Notes: generated by a model not told the origin, from the letters alone. 64,000 bases of DNA from Nonomuraea typhae (GCF_009760925.1 NZ_VRLV01000001.1:434001-498000); one strand, 5' to 3'. Shown: positions 39,544-48,579, counted from the first letter of the stretch. A program made the numbers and translations.

Positions 39544-40155
39544 ATGCAGGTTGCCGCGTTCACCCAGTTCATGAGCGCCGACCGGATCGCCGCCATCGTC
39601 TACGACGGCGCCGACCCCGGCGACGACCCCCGCTGGCGGCTGTCCGGCGCCCGGACCCGCGAGGAGTACGCCCGCTGGTGCCGCCACGCCTGCGGGATGG
39701 CCTGCCTGCGCATGATCCTGCACCACCGCGACGGCCACGCGCCGCCGCTGCTCGACCTCGTGCACGGCTGCCGCGCCTACGGCGGCTACCGCGAGGAGCC
39801 CGGCGGCATCAAGGGCCTCTACTACGCCCCCTTCGCCGACTACGTGGCGGCCGAGCACGGCCTGGCGGCGGAGGTCCACCCGATCCTGGCCCCGCAGGAG
39901 CTCGCGGGCCTGGCGGCCGGAGGGCGGATGGTCATCGCCTCGGTGCACCCGGAGATCCGCCGCCCCGACCGCCCCGCGCCGGGGAGGGGCGGCCACCTCG
40001 TGCTGGTCACCGGGGCCGCCGGTGGCGCCGTGACCTTCAACAACCCCTCCGGCCACACCGAGCAGGCCCGGCGGGCGACACTGCCGCTGGAGGTCTTCTC
40101 GGCCTTCTTCGCCGGGCGGGGCATCAGCGTCCGCGCCGGGTCCGGGAGAGCGTAG
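39544..40155 (+). CDS. C39-like papain-fold peptidase family protein
   Basis: A 203-residue protein. The catalytic triad of the C39-like group can be read as Cys in RHACGMACLRMIL, His in GGHLVLVTGA and Asn or Asp in FNNPSGHT. It has no signal peptide and no transporter partner, so it is not a bacteriocin-leader ABC peptidase of the usual kind; a cytosolic protease or amidase role is open. ATG 39544 follows TAACCT (39530-39535) by 8 nt, a leaderless-like arrangement. Confidence 0.7.
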   Translation: MQVAAFTQFMSADRIAAIVYDGADPGDDPRWRLSGARTREEYARWCRHACGMACLRMILHHRDGHAPPLLDLVHGCRAYGGYREEPGGIKGLYYAPFADYVAAEHGLAAEVHPILAPQELAGLAAGGRMVIASVHPEIRRPDRPAPGRGGHLVLVTGAAGGAVTFNNPSGHTEQARRATLPLEVFSAFFAGRGISVRAGSGRA

Positions 40156-40191
40156 GCTGACACCGGCTGGCTGGATAGGGGAGGGGAACAC

Positions 40192-40926
40192 GTGACGAGA
40201 AGCCCGGTGCGCACGGCCGTGGTCTGGGACGCTCTGCGGGGGGCGCTGGCCGAACGCGCCGAGTCCGCGGGGCGCGGCGTACTGGACATCGTCGACGCCG
40301 GAGGGGGCACGGGCGGCTTCGCCGTACCCCTGGCCGAGCTCGGGCACACCGTCACGGTCGTCGACCCCAGCCCCGACTCGCTGGCCGCGCTGGAGCGGCG
40401 GGCCAAGGAGAAGGGCGTCGGCGTGCGGGCGCTGCAGGGCGACGCCGCCGACCTCGGGGAGCTGCTGCCCCGCGACAGCGCCGACCTGGTGCTCTGCCAC
40501 AGCGTCCTGGAGTACGTCGAGGACCCCATCAGCGCCCTGACCGCCGTCTCCGGGCTGCTGCGCCACGGGGGAGCCGTGAGCGCGCTGACCGCCAACCCGG
40601 TCGCCAGCGCGATCCACCGGGCGCTGGCCGGGCACTTCGACGAGGCGCTGGCCGTACTCGAGGACCCCGAGGGACGCTGGGGCGATCGCGACCCCACGCC
40701 CCGGCGCTTCACCCCCGAGGCGCTGTCGGAGCTGCTGGCCGCGACCGGATTCGCGGTCGGGCCCGCGCACGGCGTGCGGGTCTTCGCCGACCTGGTGCCC
40801 AGCAGGCTGGTCGACGGCGAGCCCGGAGCGATGGAGGCGCTGGTGGCGCTGGAACACGCGGCCGCCGCCCACCCCGTGCTGCGGGAGATCGCCTTCCAGG
40901 TCCACGTCCTGGCCCACAAGCGATAG
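40192..40926 (+). CDS. Class I SAM-dependent methyltransferase
   Basis: A 244-residue Rossmann methyltransferase: motif I VDAGGGTGGFAVPLAELGH, acidic motif II VTVVDPSPDSL, motif III LQGDAADLGELL, and motif IV LVLCHSVLEYVEDP. The region beyond residue 140 resembles the CmoA/CmoM-like tRNA uridine methyltransferase group, but I cannot settle the substrate. GTG 40192 has a good GAGGGGA site; TAGGCT at about 40154 is the likely -10 box. It precedes dinB, an order seen near other actinobacterial dcw clusters. Confidence 0.8.
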   Translation: MTRSPVRTAVVWDALRGALAERAESAGRGVLDIVDAGGGTGGFAVPLAELGHTVTVVDPSPDSLAALERRAKEKGVGVRALQGDAADLGELLPRDSADLVLCHSVLEYVEDPISALTAVSGLLRHGGAVSALTANPVASAIHRALAGHFDEALAVLEDPEGRWGDRDPTPRRFTPEALSELLAATGFAVGPAHGVRVFADLVPSRLVDGEPGAMEALVALEHAAAAHPVLREIAFQVHVLAHKR

Positions 40927-40953
40927 AACGCCTGTTCGGATAGACTTCGCGGC

Positions 40954-42195
40954 GTGGCACGCAAGCAGATCACCGGCATCGGCCCCGCACCCGTCACCGG
41001 GGCCGACGACAGCGGCTGCCCGATCCTCCACGTCGACATGGACGCCTTCTACGCCAGCGTCGAGCTGCTGGAGCGGCCCGAGCTGCGCGGCCGCCCGGTC
41101 ATCGTGGGCTCGCCCGCCGGCCGGGGCGTGGTGCTCAGCGCCACCTACGAGGCCAGGGCGTTCGGCGTGCACTCGGCGATGCCGATGAGCAGGGCGCGCC
41201 GCGTGTGCCCGCAGGCCGTGATCATCCCGCCCGGCCACGGGAAGTACGCGGAGGTCTCCCGGGGCGTCATGGAGATCTTCCACGCGATCACCCCGCTGGT
41301 CGAGCCGATCGCCTCCGACGAGGCGTTCCTCGACGTCGGCGGGGCCCGGCGGCGCCTGGGGTCGCCGGCGGAGATCGCCGCCATGATCCGGGCACAGGTT
41401 CGGGAAAGATATGGCATCACCTGCTCCGTGGGCGTGGCCGGCAGCAAGTTCATCGCCAAACTTGCCTCCAAACAGTGCAAACCCGACGGGTTGCTCGTGG
41501 TGCCGGACGGCGACATCGTCACCTTCCTCCACCCGCTCCCGGTCTCGGCGCTGTGGGGGGTCGGCGAGCGCACCGAGCAGGCCCTCGTACGGCTCGGCAT
41601 CCGCACCGTGGGCGATCTGGCCAGAGTGCCCCCGGCGACGCTCCAGCGCGAGCTGGGGCCCGCGGCGGGCAGTCACCTGGCGGCGCTGGCCTGGGGGCGC
41701 GACGAGCGCGCGGTGATCGCCCACACGCCCGACAAGAGCATCGGCAACGAGGAGACCTTCGCGGCCGACGTCGACGATCCCGAGGTGATCCGGCGCGAGC
41801 TGCTGCGGCTGTCGGAGAAAGTCGCCGCCCGCATGCGTAAGAGCGGCCACGTGGGCAGGACGGTCAGTGTGAAGCTCCGCAGGGCCGACTTCTCCACCAT
41901 CACCCGCTCCCGCACGCTGCGCGAGCCCACCGACGTGGCCCAGGAGATTTACGTCACGGCCTGCGAGCTGTTCGCCGCGGCCGGGCTGGAGCGGGTGCGG
42001 CTGCGCCTGGTCGGCGTCAGGATGGAGAACCTCGGCCCCGCCGAGTCCGCTGCCCGCCAGCTCAGCCTGGGTCAGAAGGAGACCGGCTGGCGCGAGGCCG
42101 AACAGGCGATGGACAAGGCGATCCGGAGATTCGGCCCGGATGCGGTACTCCCGGCGTCGCTGGTTCGCGGACGACTTGATGAAATGGAGGCATGA
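40954..42195 (+). CDS. dinB: DNA polymerase IV (Y-family)
   Basis: A 413-residue translesion polymerase. The catalytic carboxylates are in LHVDMDAFYASVE and ASDEAFLDVGGA. It also has the YEARAFGVHSAMPM finger region, helix-hairpin-helix motifs near residues 180-230 and a little-finger domain with VKLRRADFSTITRSRTL. The C-terminus lacks an obvious QLxLF clamp motif, although RQLSLGQKE (residues about 368-377) is a candidate. GTG 40954 lies 7 nt after TAGACT (40941-40946), a leaderless-like start. No LexA box is evident. Confidence 0.93.
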   Translation: MARKQITGIGPAPVTGADDSGCPILHVDMDAFYASVELLERPELRGRPVIVGSPAGRGVVLSATYEARAFGVHSAMPMSRARRVCPQAVIIPPGHGKYAEVSRGVMEIFHAITPLVEPIASDEAFLDVGGARRRLGSPAEIAAMIRAQVRERYGITCSVGVAGSKFIAKLASKQCKPDGLLVVPDGDIVTFLHPLPVSALWGVGERTEQALVRLGIRTVGDLARVPPATLQRELGPAAGSHLAALAWGRDERAVIAHTPDKSIGNEETFAADVDDPEVIRRELLRLSEKVAARMRKSGHVGRTVSVKLRRADFSTITRSRTLREPTDVAQEIYVTACELFAAAGLERVRLRLVGVRMENLGPAESAARQLSLGQKETGWREAEQAMDKAIRRFGPDAVLPASLVRGRLDEMEA

Positions 42196-42378
42196 CGCCC
42201 ATGTCGCGTATGGCCCAAAATGGAGGTATGACGTCACCTCCGGTTTGGTCTGCGTTGGACGTTTCCTTTCGCCTACGTCTACAGGCTCGTATTCTGGGGA
42301 TAACCGACCGCGAGGTTCGGACACCCCGTGTCGTCCGTTGCCGTCTTCCCCGTCCTGGGGCCGTCCTTGGGAGGCGCC

Positions 42379-42780
42379 GTGCCGCTCTCTGAACACGAGC
42401 AGCGCTTGCTCGAACAGATCGAGCAGGCCCTCTACGCCGAGGACCCGAAGTGGGCCAACACCGTAAGGATCAGTGACCCGCGCAGCCATTACAAGCGCCG
42501 CCTGATCAAAGCCTCCATCGGCTTTGCTCTGGGTGTCGTGATCATGATGGTTGGCGTGGTCATCCAGATGATCCCGCTCGGCGTCGGCGGTTTCGTGGTC
42601 ATGCTCGCCGCGTGTCTGTGGGGTCTGTCCAGCTGGAAACGCATGAACGGGTTCGGCGACTCCGCCGCCTCCGCAGGCCAGGGTGCTCCGGTGCCGGGCA
42701 AGGGGGCCAGGAAGAGCCGGGGCTCGTTCATGGAGCGCATGGAGGAGCGCTGGCGCCGTCGTCACGACGACGAGCGCTGA
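42379..42780 (+). CDS. DUF3040 membrane protein
   Basis: A 133-residue protein with the DUF3040 opening MPLSEHEQRLLEQIEQALYAEDPKWA, two membrane segments (about residues 46-66 and 70-86) and a basic C-terminal tail. The family is actinobacterial, commonly next to dcw clusters, and of unknown function. GTG 42379 is chosen because GGGAGG lies just upstream and the protein then starts at the family motif. The 183 bp before it hold a short dyad GGAGGT/ACCTCC (42223-42242) and no supported gene. Confidence 0.85.
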   Translation: MPLSEHEQRLLEQIEQALYAEDPKWANTVRISDPRSHYKRRLIKASIGFALGVVIMMVGVVIQMIPLGVGGFVVMLAACLWGLSSWKRMNGFGDSAASAGQGAPVPGKGARKSRGSFMERMEERWRRRHDDER

Positions 42781-42846
42781 GTTCTCCCCCAAGCGTGTAC
42801 GGCGGAGCCGTCCCCTCCGCCACCCGCCGTTGCGGGCTGGCCTCGA

Positions 42847-42874
42847 TCGGGGGGATCGCTTCTCACGCCGGACG
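42847..42874. repeat. Dispersed 28-nt intergenic repeat, copy 1
   Basis: The 28 bases starting TCGGGGGGATCGCTTCTCAC recur at 63060-63087 with one mismatch (27/28). Both copies lie between genes. It could be a small mobile or regulatory element; the rest of 42781-42986 shows no gene. Confidence 0.7.
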
Positions 42875-42937
42875 TGGTCCCCGCCGCCACGGTCACGCCT
42901 GACCGGCCGACGGGAACCCGCTTGACGGGAAGACGAC

Positions 42938-42969
42938 GATGGCCTGCCCCGGAAACGGGACAGGCCATC
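42938..42969 (-). terminator. Hairpin after the transglutaminase operon
   Basis: GATGGCCTG(C)CCCG and CGGG(A)CAGGCCATC form a long stem with a GAAA tetraloop and one mismatch. It follows the stop at 42987 on the minus strand. There is no strong U-tract. Confidence 0.6.
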
Positions 42970-42986
42970 CTTGGCATCCGGGGCGC

Positions 42987-45410
42987 CTACCGCGCGGGCC
43001 GCCGGAGCCTGATGCCCTCCAGGCGGTCGAAGCCGTCCAGCAGTCCCTCGCCCATCGACCGCATCCTGCGCAGCGTGGACGGGGGCAGCAGCGCCGCCCT
43101 GATCCGGCGGCCCCTGGTCACGGTGGCCGCCAGGGCCCGCCGTACCAGCCGCAGGTTCTTGCCGAGAGGGCCGATCTCGCCCGGGTCGCGGGCGAACAGC
43201 GCCCGCTCGGCCGTCGCGGCGATCGAGGAGAGCGCCGCCGCGGCCCCGGCGTCGAACTCGTACTGCTGGGCCAGCCGCTGCGCCAGCCGCCGCGGCGTCT
43301 CGCTGGGCTCGCGGGCCATGCCGTAGTCGTAGAGCACGTCGTCCAGCTCCGCCCAGGCGGCGGCCACCGACGGGTGGCCGCCCGCGGCCACCCGCGCCGT
43401 CAGCTCGTCGGCCGGCGCCGTGACCTTCCAGCCCAGCGTGCGCACCCGGCGGCTGCGCGTGACCAGCCTGACCCCCGCCGGGATGAGCAGGATCAGCACG
43501 AGGACCGCCAGCCCGATCCCGATGTTGACGATCAGCGGCGTCGACTCCTCCGGCGGCAGGCCGGTGTTGCCGAGCCTGGCCTCGCGGTCGTCCAGCTCGC
43601 GCGGGTTGCGACCGGCCTCCTGGCCCGGCGGCAGTTCCTCGCTCCGCGCGGTGGAACCGGGCGTCGGCGTGGTGGAGGTGGCGACCGGCGTCGGCTGCGG
43701 GCGCGCGTAGAGCGGCACCCGGGCGCTGCCCTGACCGGCCGAGCCCGCCGGGGTGGGCTCGAACGGCAGCCAGCCCACGCCCTCGAAGTACAGCTCCGGC
43801 CAGGAGTGGGAGTCGTTGGTGCCGACCACCCACTGGTCGCCTGTCTTCTTGCCGCCGGTGTAGCCGATCGCCACCCGCGCCGGGATGCCGATCGCCCTCG
43901 CCATGACCGCCATCGAGCTGGCGAACTGCTCGCAGTAGCCGACCTTGCTGCTGAGCAGGAAGTCGCGCAGCGCCGAGGTGCTGTGCCCCTGCGTGCGCAG
44001 GTCGTAGCGGAAGTTGCCGGTCTCGGTGAAGAACTCCTGCAGCTTCATCGCCCGGTCGTAGTCGGTGTCCGCGCCCTCGACCGTGGTGAAGGCCAGCTCG
44101 CGGATGTCGGCGGGGAAGTCGTCCGGCAGGCGCAGGTACCGCGACTCCACCGACTCCGGCCCGCGCTGGGGCCGCGGCGCCGAGCGCAACTGCTGGGCCG
44201 TCGGCTGCGGGTCGCTCGTGGCCACCTCGTAGCGCAGGCCGGTGGCGTTGTCCCGGGTCGAGAACACCATCAGCGTGCTCTCGTCGGCCCGCCAGTCGCC
44301 GTCGGCCCGCACCTCGCGCGGCGGATAGGGCAGCGGCAGGAACTCCATCTTGCGCACGTCGTCGCTGACCTGGATGGTGGTCACCGCGTTGACCAGCTCG
44401 ACGCCGCCGCCCAGGCCGGGCGGAGCCGGCAGCGGGCCGTTCTCGACCCGGTTCTCCGGCGTGCCCGTGGGCTTGGTCATCGTGAACTCCTCGCCGGTGA
44501 AGACGTCCAGCGAGTAGATGCGCAGATAGCGGGGGACGTCGTCGTTGTTGGCGTAGGTCAGGACGGTGCGCGGCTCCGGCAGATCGAGCTGGCCCTTGAG
44601 GTTGGCGATCGGATTCGGGATCTCGATGGAGTTGCCCTTGCCGCCCGAGCCCGATCCGCCGACGCCGAAGGTGAAGAACGACACGGGCTCCAGCGGCGGC
44701 AGGAACGCCGGAAGGATCACCGCCAGCGCGATCGCGGCGAACCCGATGCGCTTGCCGGACAGGCGCAGGCCGCGCGTGTCGGCGCTCTCGTGGGGCGCGG
44801 GCATGGTGGCCGCCCTGGTCCTGCGCACCAGCACCGCGCGGCCCCAGTGCCCCACCCGCTCGCGGCCGTCGGCGACGAGCAGGCCGGTGAAGCCCAGCGC
44901 GGCGATGATGAACGCCCACCAGGCGATCGGCTCCACCAGGATCGTCGCCGGGACCGTGGCCAGCGCCAGCATCGGCAGCCCGGCCAGCGCCGCCCGCCGC
45001 AGGCGCGCGGCCAGCAGGTCCACCGCGATCGCGATGATCCCGACGCCGCCGGTGGTCAGCAGCGCGATGCCCGGGTTGTCGCCCGGCACCGGCGCGGCGA
45101 AGCGCTGGATGTCGGCCCAGCCCGTGCCGAGCAGGTCGGCCAGTTCGGCGACCGAGCCCCTGGTGGGCACGAGAAGGGCCCACGCCTTGTCACCGGCGAA
45201 CGCCGCGGTCAGGAAGATCCCGAGCCCGGCCAGGGAGAGCAGCCCCGCCGCCCAGGCCGGCAGCGAGAGCCGGCCGCTGATCGCACTGGCGGCCAGCACG
45301 GTCAGGACCGCGCCGAAGGAGCCCCAGAACCAGGCGCCCCCCTCGAACAACGGGTGAAGCAGGATGGCCGCGCAGAACGTGGCGACCGCCGCGGCGGCCG
45401 AGAGCCTCAT
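42987..45410 (-). CDS. TgpA-type transglutaminase-like membrane protein (DUF3488)
   Basis: An 807-residue protein with about five or six N-terminal membrane helices (to about residue 235), a large extracytoplasmic region and a transglutaminase-like core. The triad is seen in VGYCEQFASSMAVMARA (Cys), DSHSWPELYFEGVGW (His) and the following Asp/Glu. One more membrane helix (about residues 620-650) precedes a cytoplasmic helical DUF4129-like tail. ATG 45410 overlaps the DUF58 stop (ATGA). With DUF58 and MoxR it forms a widespread module of unknown purpose, here just upstream of the dcw cluster. Confidence 0.88.
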   Translation of the reverse strand: MRLSAAAAVATFCAAILLHPLFEGGAWFWGSFGAVLTVLAASAISGRLSLPAWAAGLLSLAGLGIFLTAAFAGDKAWALLVPTRGSVAELADLLGTGWADIQRFAAPVPGDNPGIALLTTGGVGIIAIAVDLLAARLRRAALAGLPMLALATVPATILVEPIAWWAFIIAALGFTGLLVADGRERVGHWGRAVLVRRTRAATMPAPHESADTRGLRLSGKRIGFAAIALAVILPAFLPPLEPVSFFTFGVGGSGSGGKGNSIEIPNPIANLKGQLDLPEPRTVLTYANNDDVPRYLRIYSLDVFTGEEFTMTKPTGTPENRVENGPLPAPPGLGGGVELVNAVTTIQVSDDVRKMEFLPLPYPPREVRADGDWRADESTLMVFSTRDNATGLRYEVATSDPQPTAQQLRSAPRPQRGPESVESRYLRLPDDFPADIRELAFTTVEGADTDYDRAMKLQEFFTETGNFRYDLRTQGHSTSALRDFLLSSKVGYCEQFASSMAVMARAIGIPARVAIGYTGGKKTGDQWVVGTNDSHSWPELYFEGVGWLPFEPTPAGSAGQGSARVPLYARPQPTPVATSTTPTPGSTARSEELPPGQEAGRNPRELDDREARLGNTGLPPEESTPLIVNIGIGLAVLVLILLIPAGVRLVTRSRRVRTLGWKVTAPADELTARVAAGGHPSVAAAWAELDDVLYDYGMAREPSETPRRLAQRLAQQYEFDAGAAAALSSIAATAERALFARDPGEIGPLGKNLRLVRRALAATVTRGRRIRAALLPPSTLRRMRSMGEGLLDGFDRLEGIRLRRPAR

Positions 45411-46669
45411 GCCGCACCTCCCGCCGGGTGAACGGCGAAGCGGCCCCGGCTGGCGGCGTCCTGCCACACCGAGGCGATGGACGTGCCGGCCGGCAGCCTG
45501 ACGGTACGCCAGCCGTACCCGGCCAGAAGGGTCTGGACCGCGAGGTGGCTCTCCGAGGTGCCGGGCTCGGCGGCGTCCCAGGTGTCGACGTCGAGCAGGA
45601 CCGCCACGCCCGTGATGCCGCTGTGGCGGAGCCTGGCCAGGTCGCGGGCCTCCTCGGGGTCGAGGGAGCCGAGCACGGCCACGATGAGGCCGTCGCCGCT
45701 GCCCTGCCGCAGCGCCGAGACGCCGATCTCCAGCGAGCGCGCCGCGCTGTGGCGGACCATGGCCAGCGTGTCCAGCAGCGACCAGCTCAGCCCGCTGTCG
45801 GTCAGGTGCTCGGCGCCCTGGTCGGTGACCAGCCGCAGGCCGAGGCCCTCGTGGGCCAGGTGCACGCCGATGGAGGCCGCGGCCGAGACCGCCACCTCGA
45901 AGGACGAGCGCGGGCCCTCGCCGCGGTGGGCGTACCTGCGGGTGTCCAGCAGGAGCGCGCCGCGGCTCTGCCACTGCTGCTCCTCGCGCCGCACCATCAG
46001 CTCGCCGTGGCGGGCGGTCGAGCGCCAGTGCACCCGCCGCAGGTCGTCGCCCTGCCGGTACTCGCGCGGGGCCACGTCGTCGTCACCGGCCGCCGCCACG
46101 CTCCTGGTACGGCTGTCGCCGCCGCCGGTCCACTCGCCCGACAGGCGGACATGGGGCAGCGCCACGACCTGCGGCGTCACCACCAGCGTGTCGCTGATCG
46201 TGAACGCCCTGGTCAGCTCCACCAGCCCGAACGGGTCGGCGATGCGCACCGACAGCGGGCCGATGGTGAACCGGCCGCGCAGGTCCGAGCGGACCCGGTA
46301 GTCGATCTCCCTGACGCCCTTGGCCTCCACCCGGTCCAGGACGAAGCGCGGGCGCACGCCCAGGGCGTAGGGGACGGTGTCCTCGATGAGGAGCAGGCCG
46401 GTGGGCAGGCGGGTGACGTTCTCCAGCCGGAGCGTCACCGTCGCCTCGCCGCCCACCTCCGCGCGGGAGGGCGACAGGCGGCGGGCGCAGCTCAGCCGGT
46501 ACCGCGTGCGCGCCACGACCAGCGCGGCCAGCAGCGGCAGCGCCGTCACCAGGACGCCGATGCGCAGCAGGTCGTGCTCGCCGAGCAGCAAGGCCATCAC
46601 CATCGCCGCGATCCCCGCGGCCAGGAAGGACCGGCCGCGGGAGGTGAGCGCCCGCAGCCCCGTTCTCAT
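45407..46669 (-). CDS. DUF58 membrane protein
   Basis: A 420-residue protein with two N-terminal hydrophobic segments (about residues 13-50) and a VWA-like DUF58 core. The core contains YRQGDDLRRVHWRSTARHGEL and RREEQQWQSRGALLLDTR, the family signature, and a degenerate metal site. It is the partner of MoxR ATPases. ATG 46669 overlaps the moxR stop, and the downstream transglutaminase gene overlaps it, so all three are coupled. Confidence 0.88.
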   Translation of the reverse strand: MRTGLRALTSRGRSFLAAGIAAMVMALLLGEHDLLRIGVLVTALPLLAALVVARTRYRLSCARRLSPSRAEVGGEATVTLRLENVTRLPTGLLLIEDTVPYALGVRPRFVLDRVEAKGVREIDYRVRSDLRGRFTIGPLSVRIADPFGLVELTRAFTISDTLVVTPQVVALPHVRLSGEWTGGGDSRTRSVAAAGDDDVAPREYRQGDDLRRVHWRSTARHGELMVRREEQQWQSRGALLLDTRRYAHRGEGPRSSFEVAVSAAASIGVHLAHEGLGLRLVTDQGAEHLTDSGLSWSLLDTLAMVRHSAARSLEIGVSALRQGSGDGLIVAVLGSLDPEEARDLARLRHSGITGVAVLLDVDTWDAAEPGTSESHLAVQTLLAGYGWRTVRLPAGTSIASVWQDAASRGRFAVHPAGGAA

Positions 46670-47700
46670 GCGCGGGACTCCGGCACCGGCACCCGGCGGA
46701 CCAGGTCGGCGACCACCTGTTCCGGCAGGCGGCGCTGCCCCTGCGCCTCGACGCTCGGCAGCAGCCGGTGCGCCAGGACCGGCACGGCCAGCTCCTGAAG
46801 GTCGTCCGGGATGACGTAGTCGCGCCCGGCCAGCGCGGCCTGGGCGCGGGCGGCCCGCACGAGCTGCAACGTGGAGCGCGGCGACGCGCCCAGGCGCAGA
46901 TCGGGGGAGTGGCGGGTGGCGACCACGAGGTCGATGGCGTACTTCTTGACCGGCTGCGAGACGTAGACGCCGCGCACCGCCTCGATCAGCGCGCGCACCT
47001 CTGCCGTGGTGGCCACAGGCTCCAGCTTGTCCAGCGGCGTGGTGGTGCCGTGCACGTCGAGCATCTCCAGCTCGGCGGCCGGCTCCGGGTACCCCATGGC
47101 CACGCGCGCGGTGAACCGGTCGCGCTGCGCCTCGGGCAGAGGGTAGGTGCCCTCCATCTCGATGGGGTTCTGCGTCGCGATCACCATGAAGGGCGTGTCG
47201 AGCTCGTAGGTCACCCCGTCGACGGTCACCTGGTGCTCCTCCATGCACTCCAGCAGCGCGGACTGCGTCTTGGGGGAGGCGCGGTTGATCTCGTCGCCGA
47301 CCACGATGTTGGCGAACACGGGGCCGGGCTTGAACTCGAACTCGCGGGTCTGCTGGTTGTAGGCGCTGACGCCCGTGATGTCACTGGGCAGCAGGTCGGG
47401 GGTGAACTGCACACGGCGCACCGGGCAGTCGATGGAGCGCGCCAGTGCCTTGGCCAGCATGGTCTTGCCGACGCCCGGCACGTCCTCGATGAGGAGGTGC
47501 CCCTCGGCGAGCAGCACCGTCAGGGTGAGGCGGACTGCGTCGCTCTTGCCCTCGATGACCGACTCGATCGCCTGCCGGATCCGGTGCGCGGTGGAGACGA
47601 GATCCTCCAGCCGCTGAGGGACGTCATGGGTTACTGCCACCAGGCCTCCATGAGAAGTGCGACGGCCGTCCCGCTGGAGCGTTGCCTTTGCGGGAGCCAT
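46666..47700 (-). CDS. MoxR-family AAA+ ATPase
   Basis: A 344-residue AAA+ ATPase with Walker A EDVPGVGKTMLAKAL, Walker B VVGDEINRASPKTQSALLE, sensor IATQNPIEMEGTYPLPEAQ and arginine finger region QRDRF. It is presumed to assemble or remodel proteins with the DUF58 partner. ATG 47700 has AAGGA 5 nt upstream and a TAGGGT -10 box 27 nt away; GTG 47640 (with GGAGG) is an alternative that gives the more usual N-terminus MAVTHDV. First gene of a three-gene operon. Confidence 0.9.
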   Translation of the reverse strand: MAPAKATLQRDGRRTSHGGLVAVTHDVPQRLEDLVSTAHRIRQAIESVIEGKSDAVRLTLTVLLAEGHLLIEDVPGVGKTMLAKALARSIDCPVRRVQFTPDLLPSDITGVSAYNQQTREFEFKPGPVFANIVVGDEINRASPKTQSALLECMEEHQVTVDGVTYELDTPFMVIATQNPIEMEGTYPLPEAQRDRFTARVAMGYPEPAAELEMLDVHGTTTPLDKLEPVATTAEVRALIEAVRGVYVSQPVKKYAIDLVVATRHSPDLRLGASPRSTLQLVRAARAQAALAGRDYVIPDDLQELAVPVLAHRLLPSVEAQGQRRLPEQVVADLVRRVPVPESRA

Positions 47701-47727
47701 GCCATTCCTTTTCCATTGTGTGTACCG

Positions 47728-47767
47728 ACCCTACGACGCGGGGGGTTCCCGAGCGACATTTGTCGCT
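47728..47767 (-). promoter_or_regulatory. moxR promoter region with palindrome
   Basis: On the minus strand TAGGGT (47733-47728) is a plausible -10 box. The palindrome AGCGACATTTGTCGCT (47752-47767) covers the -35 area and may be a repressor or activator site. Confidence 0.45.
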
Positions 47768-48055
47768 ATTCCTCCGGTCCTGGCGGTGATCTGACTGTGA
47801 TGTGCGAGCGTCGGGTTCGTGTCGCACTCGTGTGCGAATCCCGTGACAGTACGGCGGGGCGGCGCGCCCCCGGAGGCGCTCCACTTTCCTCCACCACTGC
47901 CCCCGCGAGCGCTCTCCAGGCCCTGTTTCCTAGGTGATTTCAACTCTCGACACGCCCATGAGGGTTGACCGGCCACCCAGCCCGCTCCACCGGCCCGCGT
48001 TGCGCTGACCTGGGGTTTTGCAAGACCAATACGCGACGACCAGGCTTGTAATCAG
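47768..48055. other. Intergenic stretch between divergent moxR and mraZ
   Basis: About 290 bases with no supported gene. The only structure I see is the dyad TCGCAC-TCGT-GTGCGA (47822-47837), possibly an operator. The remainder looks like ordinary non-coding GC-rich DNA. Confidence 0.5.
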
Positions 48056-48096
48056 TTGACGGTGGGGAGAAGTGGAGTATGGTGGTGCGCAGTGGA
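48056..48096 (+). promoter_or_regulatory. dcw promoter with four-box MraZ operator
   Basis: TTGACG (48056-48061) and TATGGT (48078-48083) are 16 bp apart. Four GTGGN boxes lie at 48062-48066, 48072-48076, 48082-48086 and 48092-48096, each separated by exactly 5 nt (10-bp period). MraZ is known to bind GTGGG-type direct repeats with 5-nt spacers before its own gene. Here the boxes overlap the spacer, the -10 box and the start, implying autorepression of the cluster. Confidence 0.85.
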
Positions 48097-48147
48097 GGGC
48101 CGGTGCACCAGCGCTAGGCGCTTCATGAGGCACGGGAGGTGGCGCCG

Positions 48148-48579
48148 ATGTTCCTCGGCACCCACCAGCCGCGTCTCGACGACAAGGGACGGCTGTTCCT
48201 GCCGGCTAAGTACCGTGAGGAGCTGGCGGAGGGTCTTGTGATTACCAAAGGCCAGGAGCGATGCCTCTACGTCTTTCCCGTGGAGGAGTTCCAGCGCATT
48301 ACCGAGGCTCTCAGCACCGCCCCGGTCACCGCCAAGGCGGTTCGTGACTACAGCCGTGTCTTCTTCGCCAGCGCATCCGACGAGACTCCCGACAAGCAGG
48401 GGCGCATCACGATCCCGCAGGCCCTGCGCACGTACGCGGGCCTGGAACGTGACTGCGTGGTCATCGGGGCCAACACCCGCCTGGAGATCTGGGACGCCGT
48501 GGCCTGGGAGACCTATCTGAACGCTCAGGAGCAGGCCTTTTCCGAGCTGTCGGAGGAGGTGCTGCCAGGGATTCTGTAA
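48148..48579 (+). CDS. mraZ: Transcriptional regulator MraZ
   Basis: A 143-residue protein with two SpoVT/AbrB-like MraZ domains: [23 protein letters not shown] and [22 protein letters not shown], each with the DxxGR motif. It represses the dcw operon by binding GTGG repeats. ATG 48148 has GGGAGG 8 nt upstream and starts at the family motif; the in-frame GTG 48139 overlaps that ribosome site and is rejected. The repeats it should bind lie 52-86 bp upstream. Confidence 0.96.
   Translation: MFLGTHQPRLDDKGRLFLPAKYREELAEGLVITKGQERCLYVFPVEEFQRITEALSTAPVTAKAVRDYSRVFFASASDETPDKQGRITIPQALRTYAGLERDCVVIGANTRLEIWDAVAWETYLNAQEQAFSELSEEVLPGIL

Noticed and set aside
42192..42392. A 66-codon ORF between dinB and DUF3040
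   Set aside because: No ribosome site, no recognisable domain, and it overlaps the DUF3040 ribosome site and start.
39529..45183. An 1,884-codon open frame on the minus strand
   Set aside because: It runs antisense through the C39-like, methyltransferase, dinB and DUF3040 genes and out of frame through the transglutaminase gene. High GC makes stops rare; the composition is repetitive Gly/Arg/Ala without domains.
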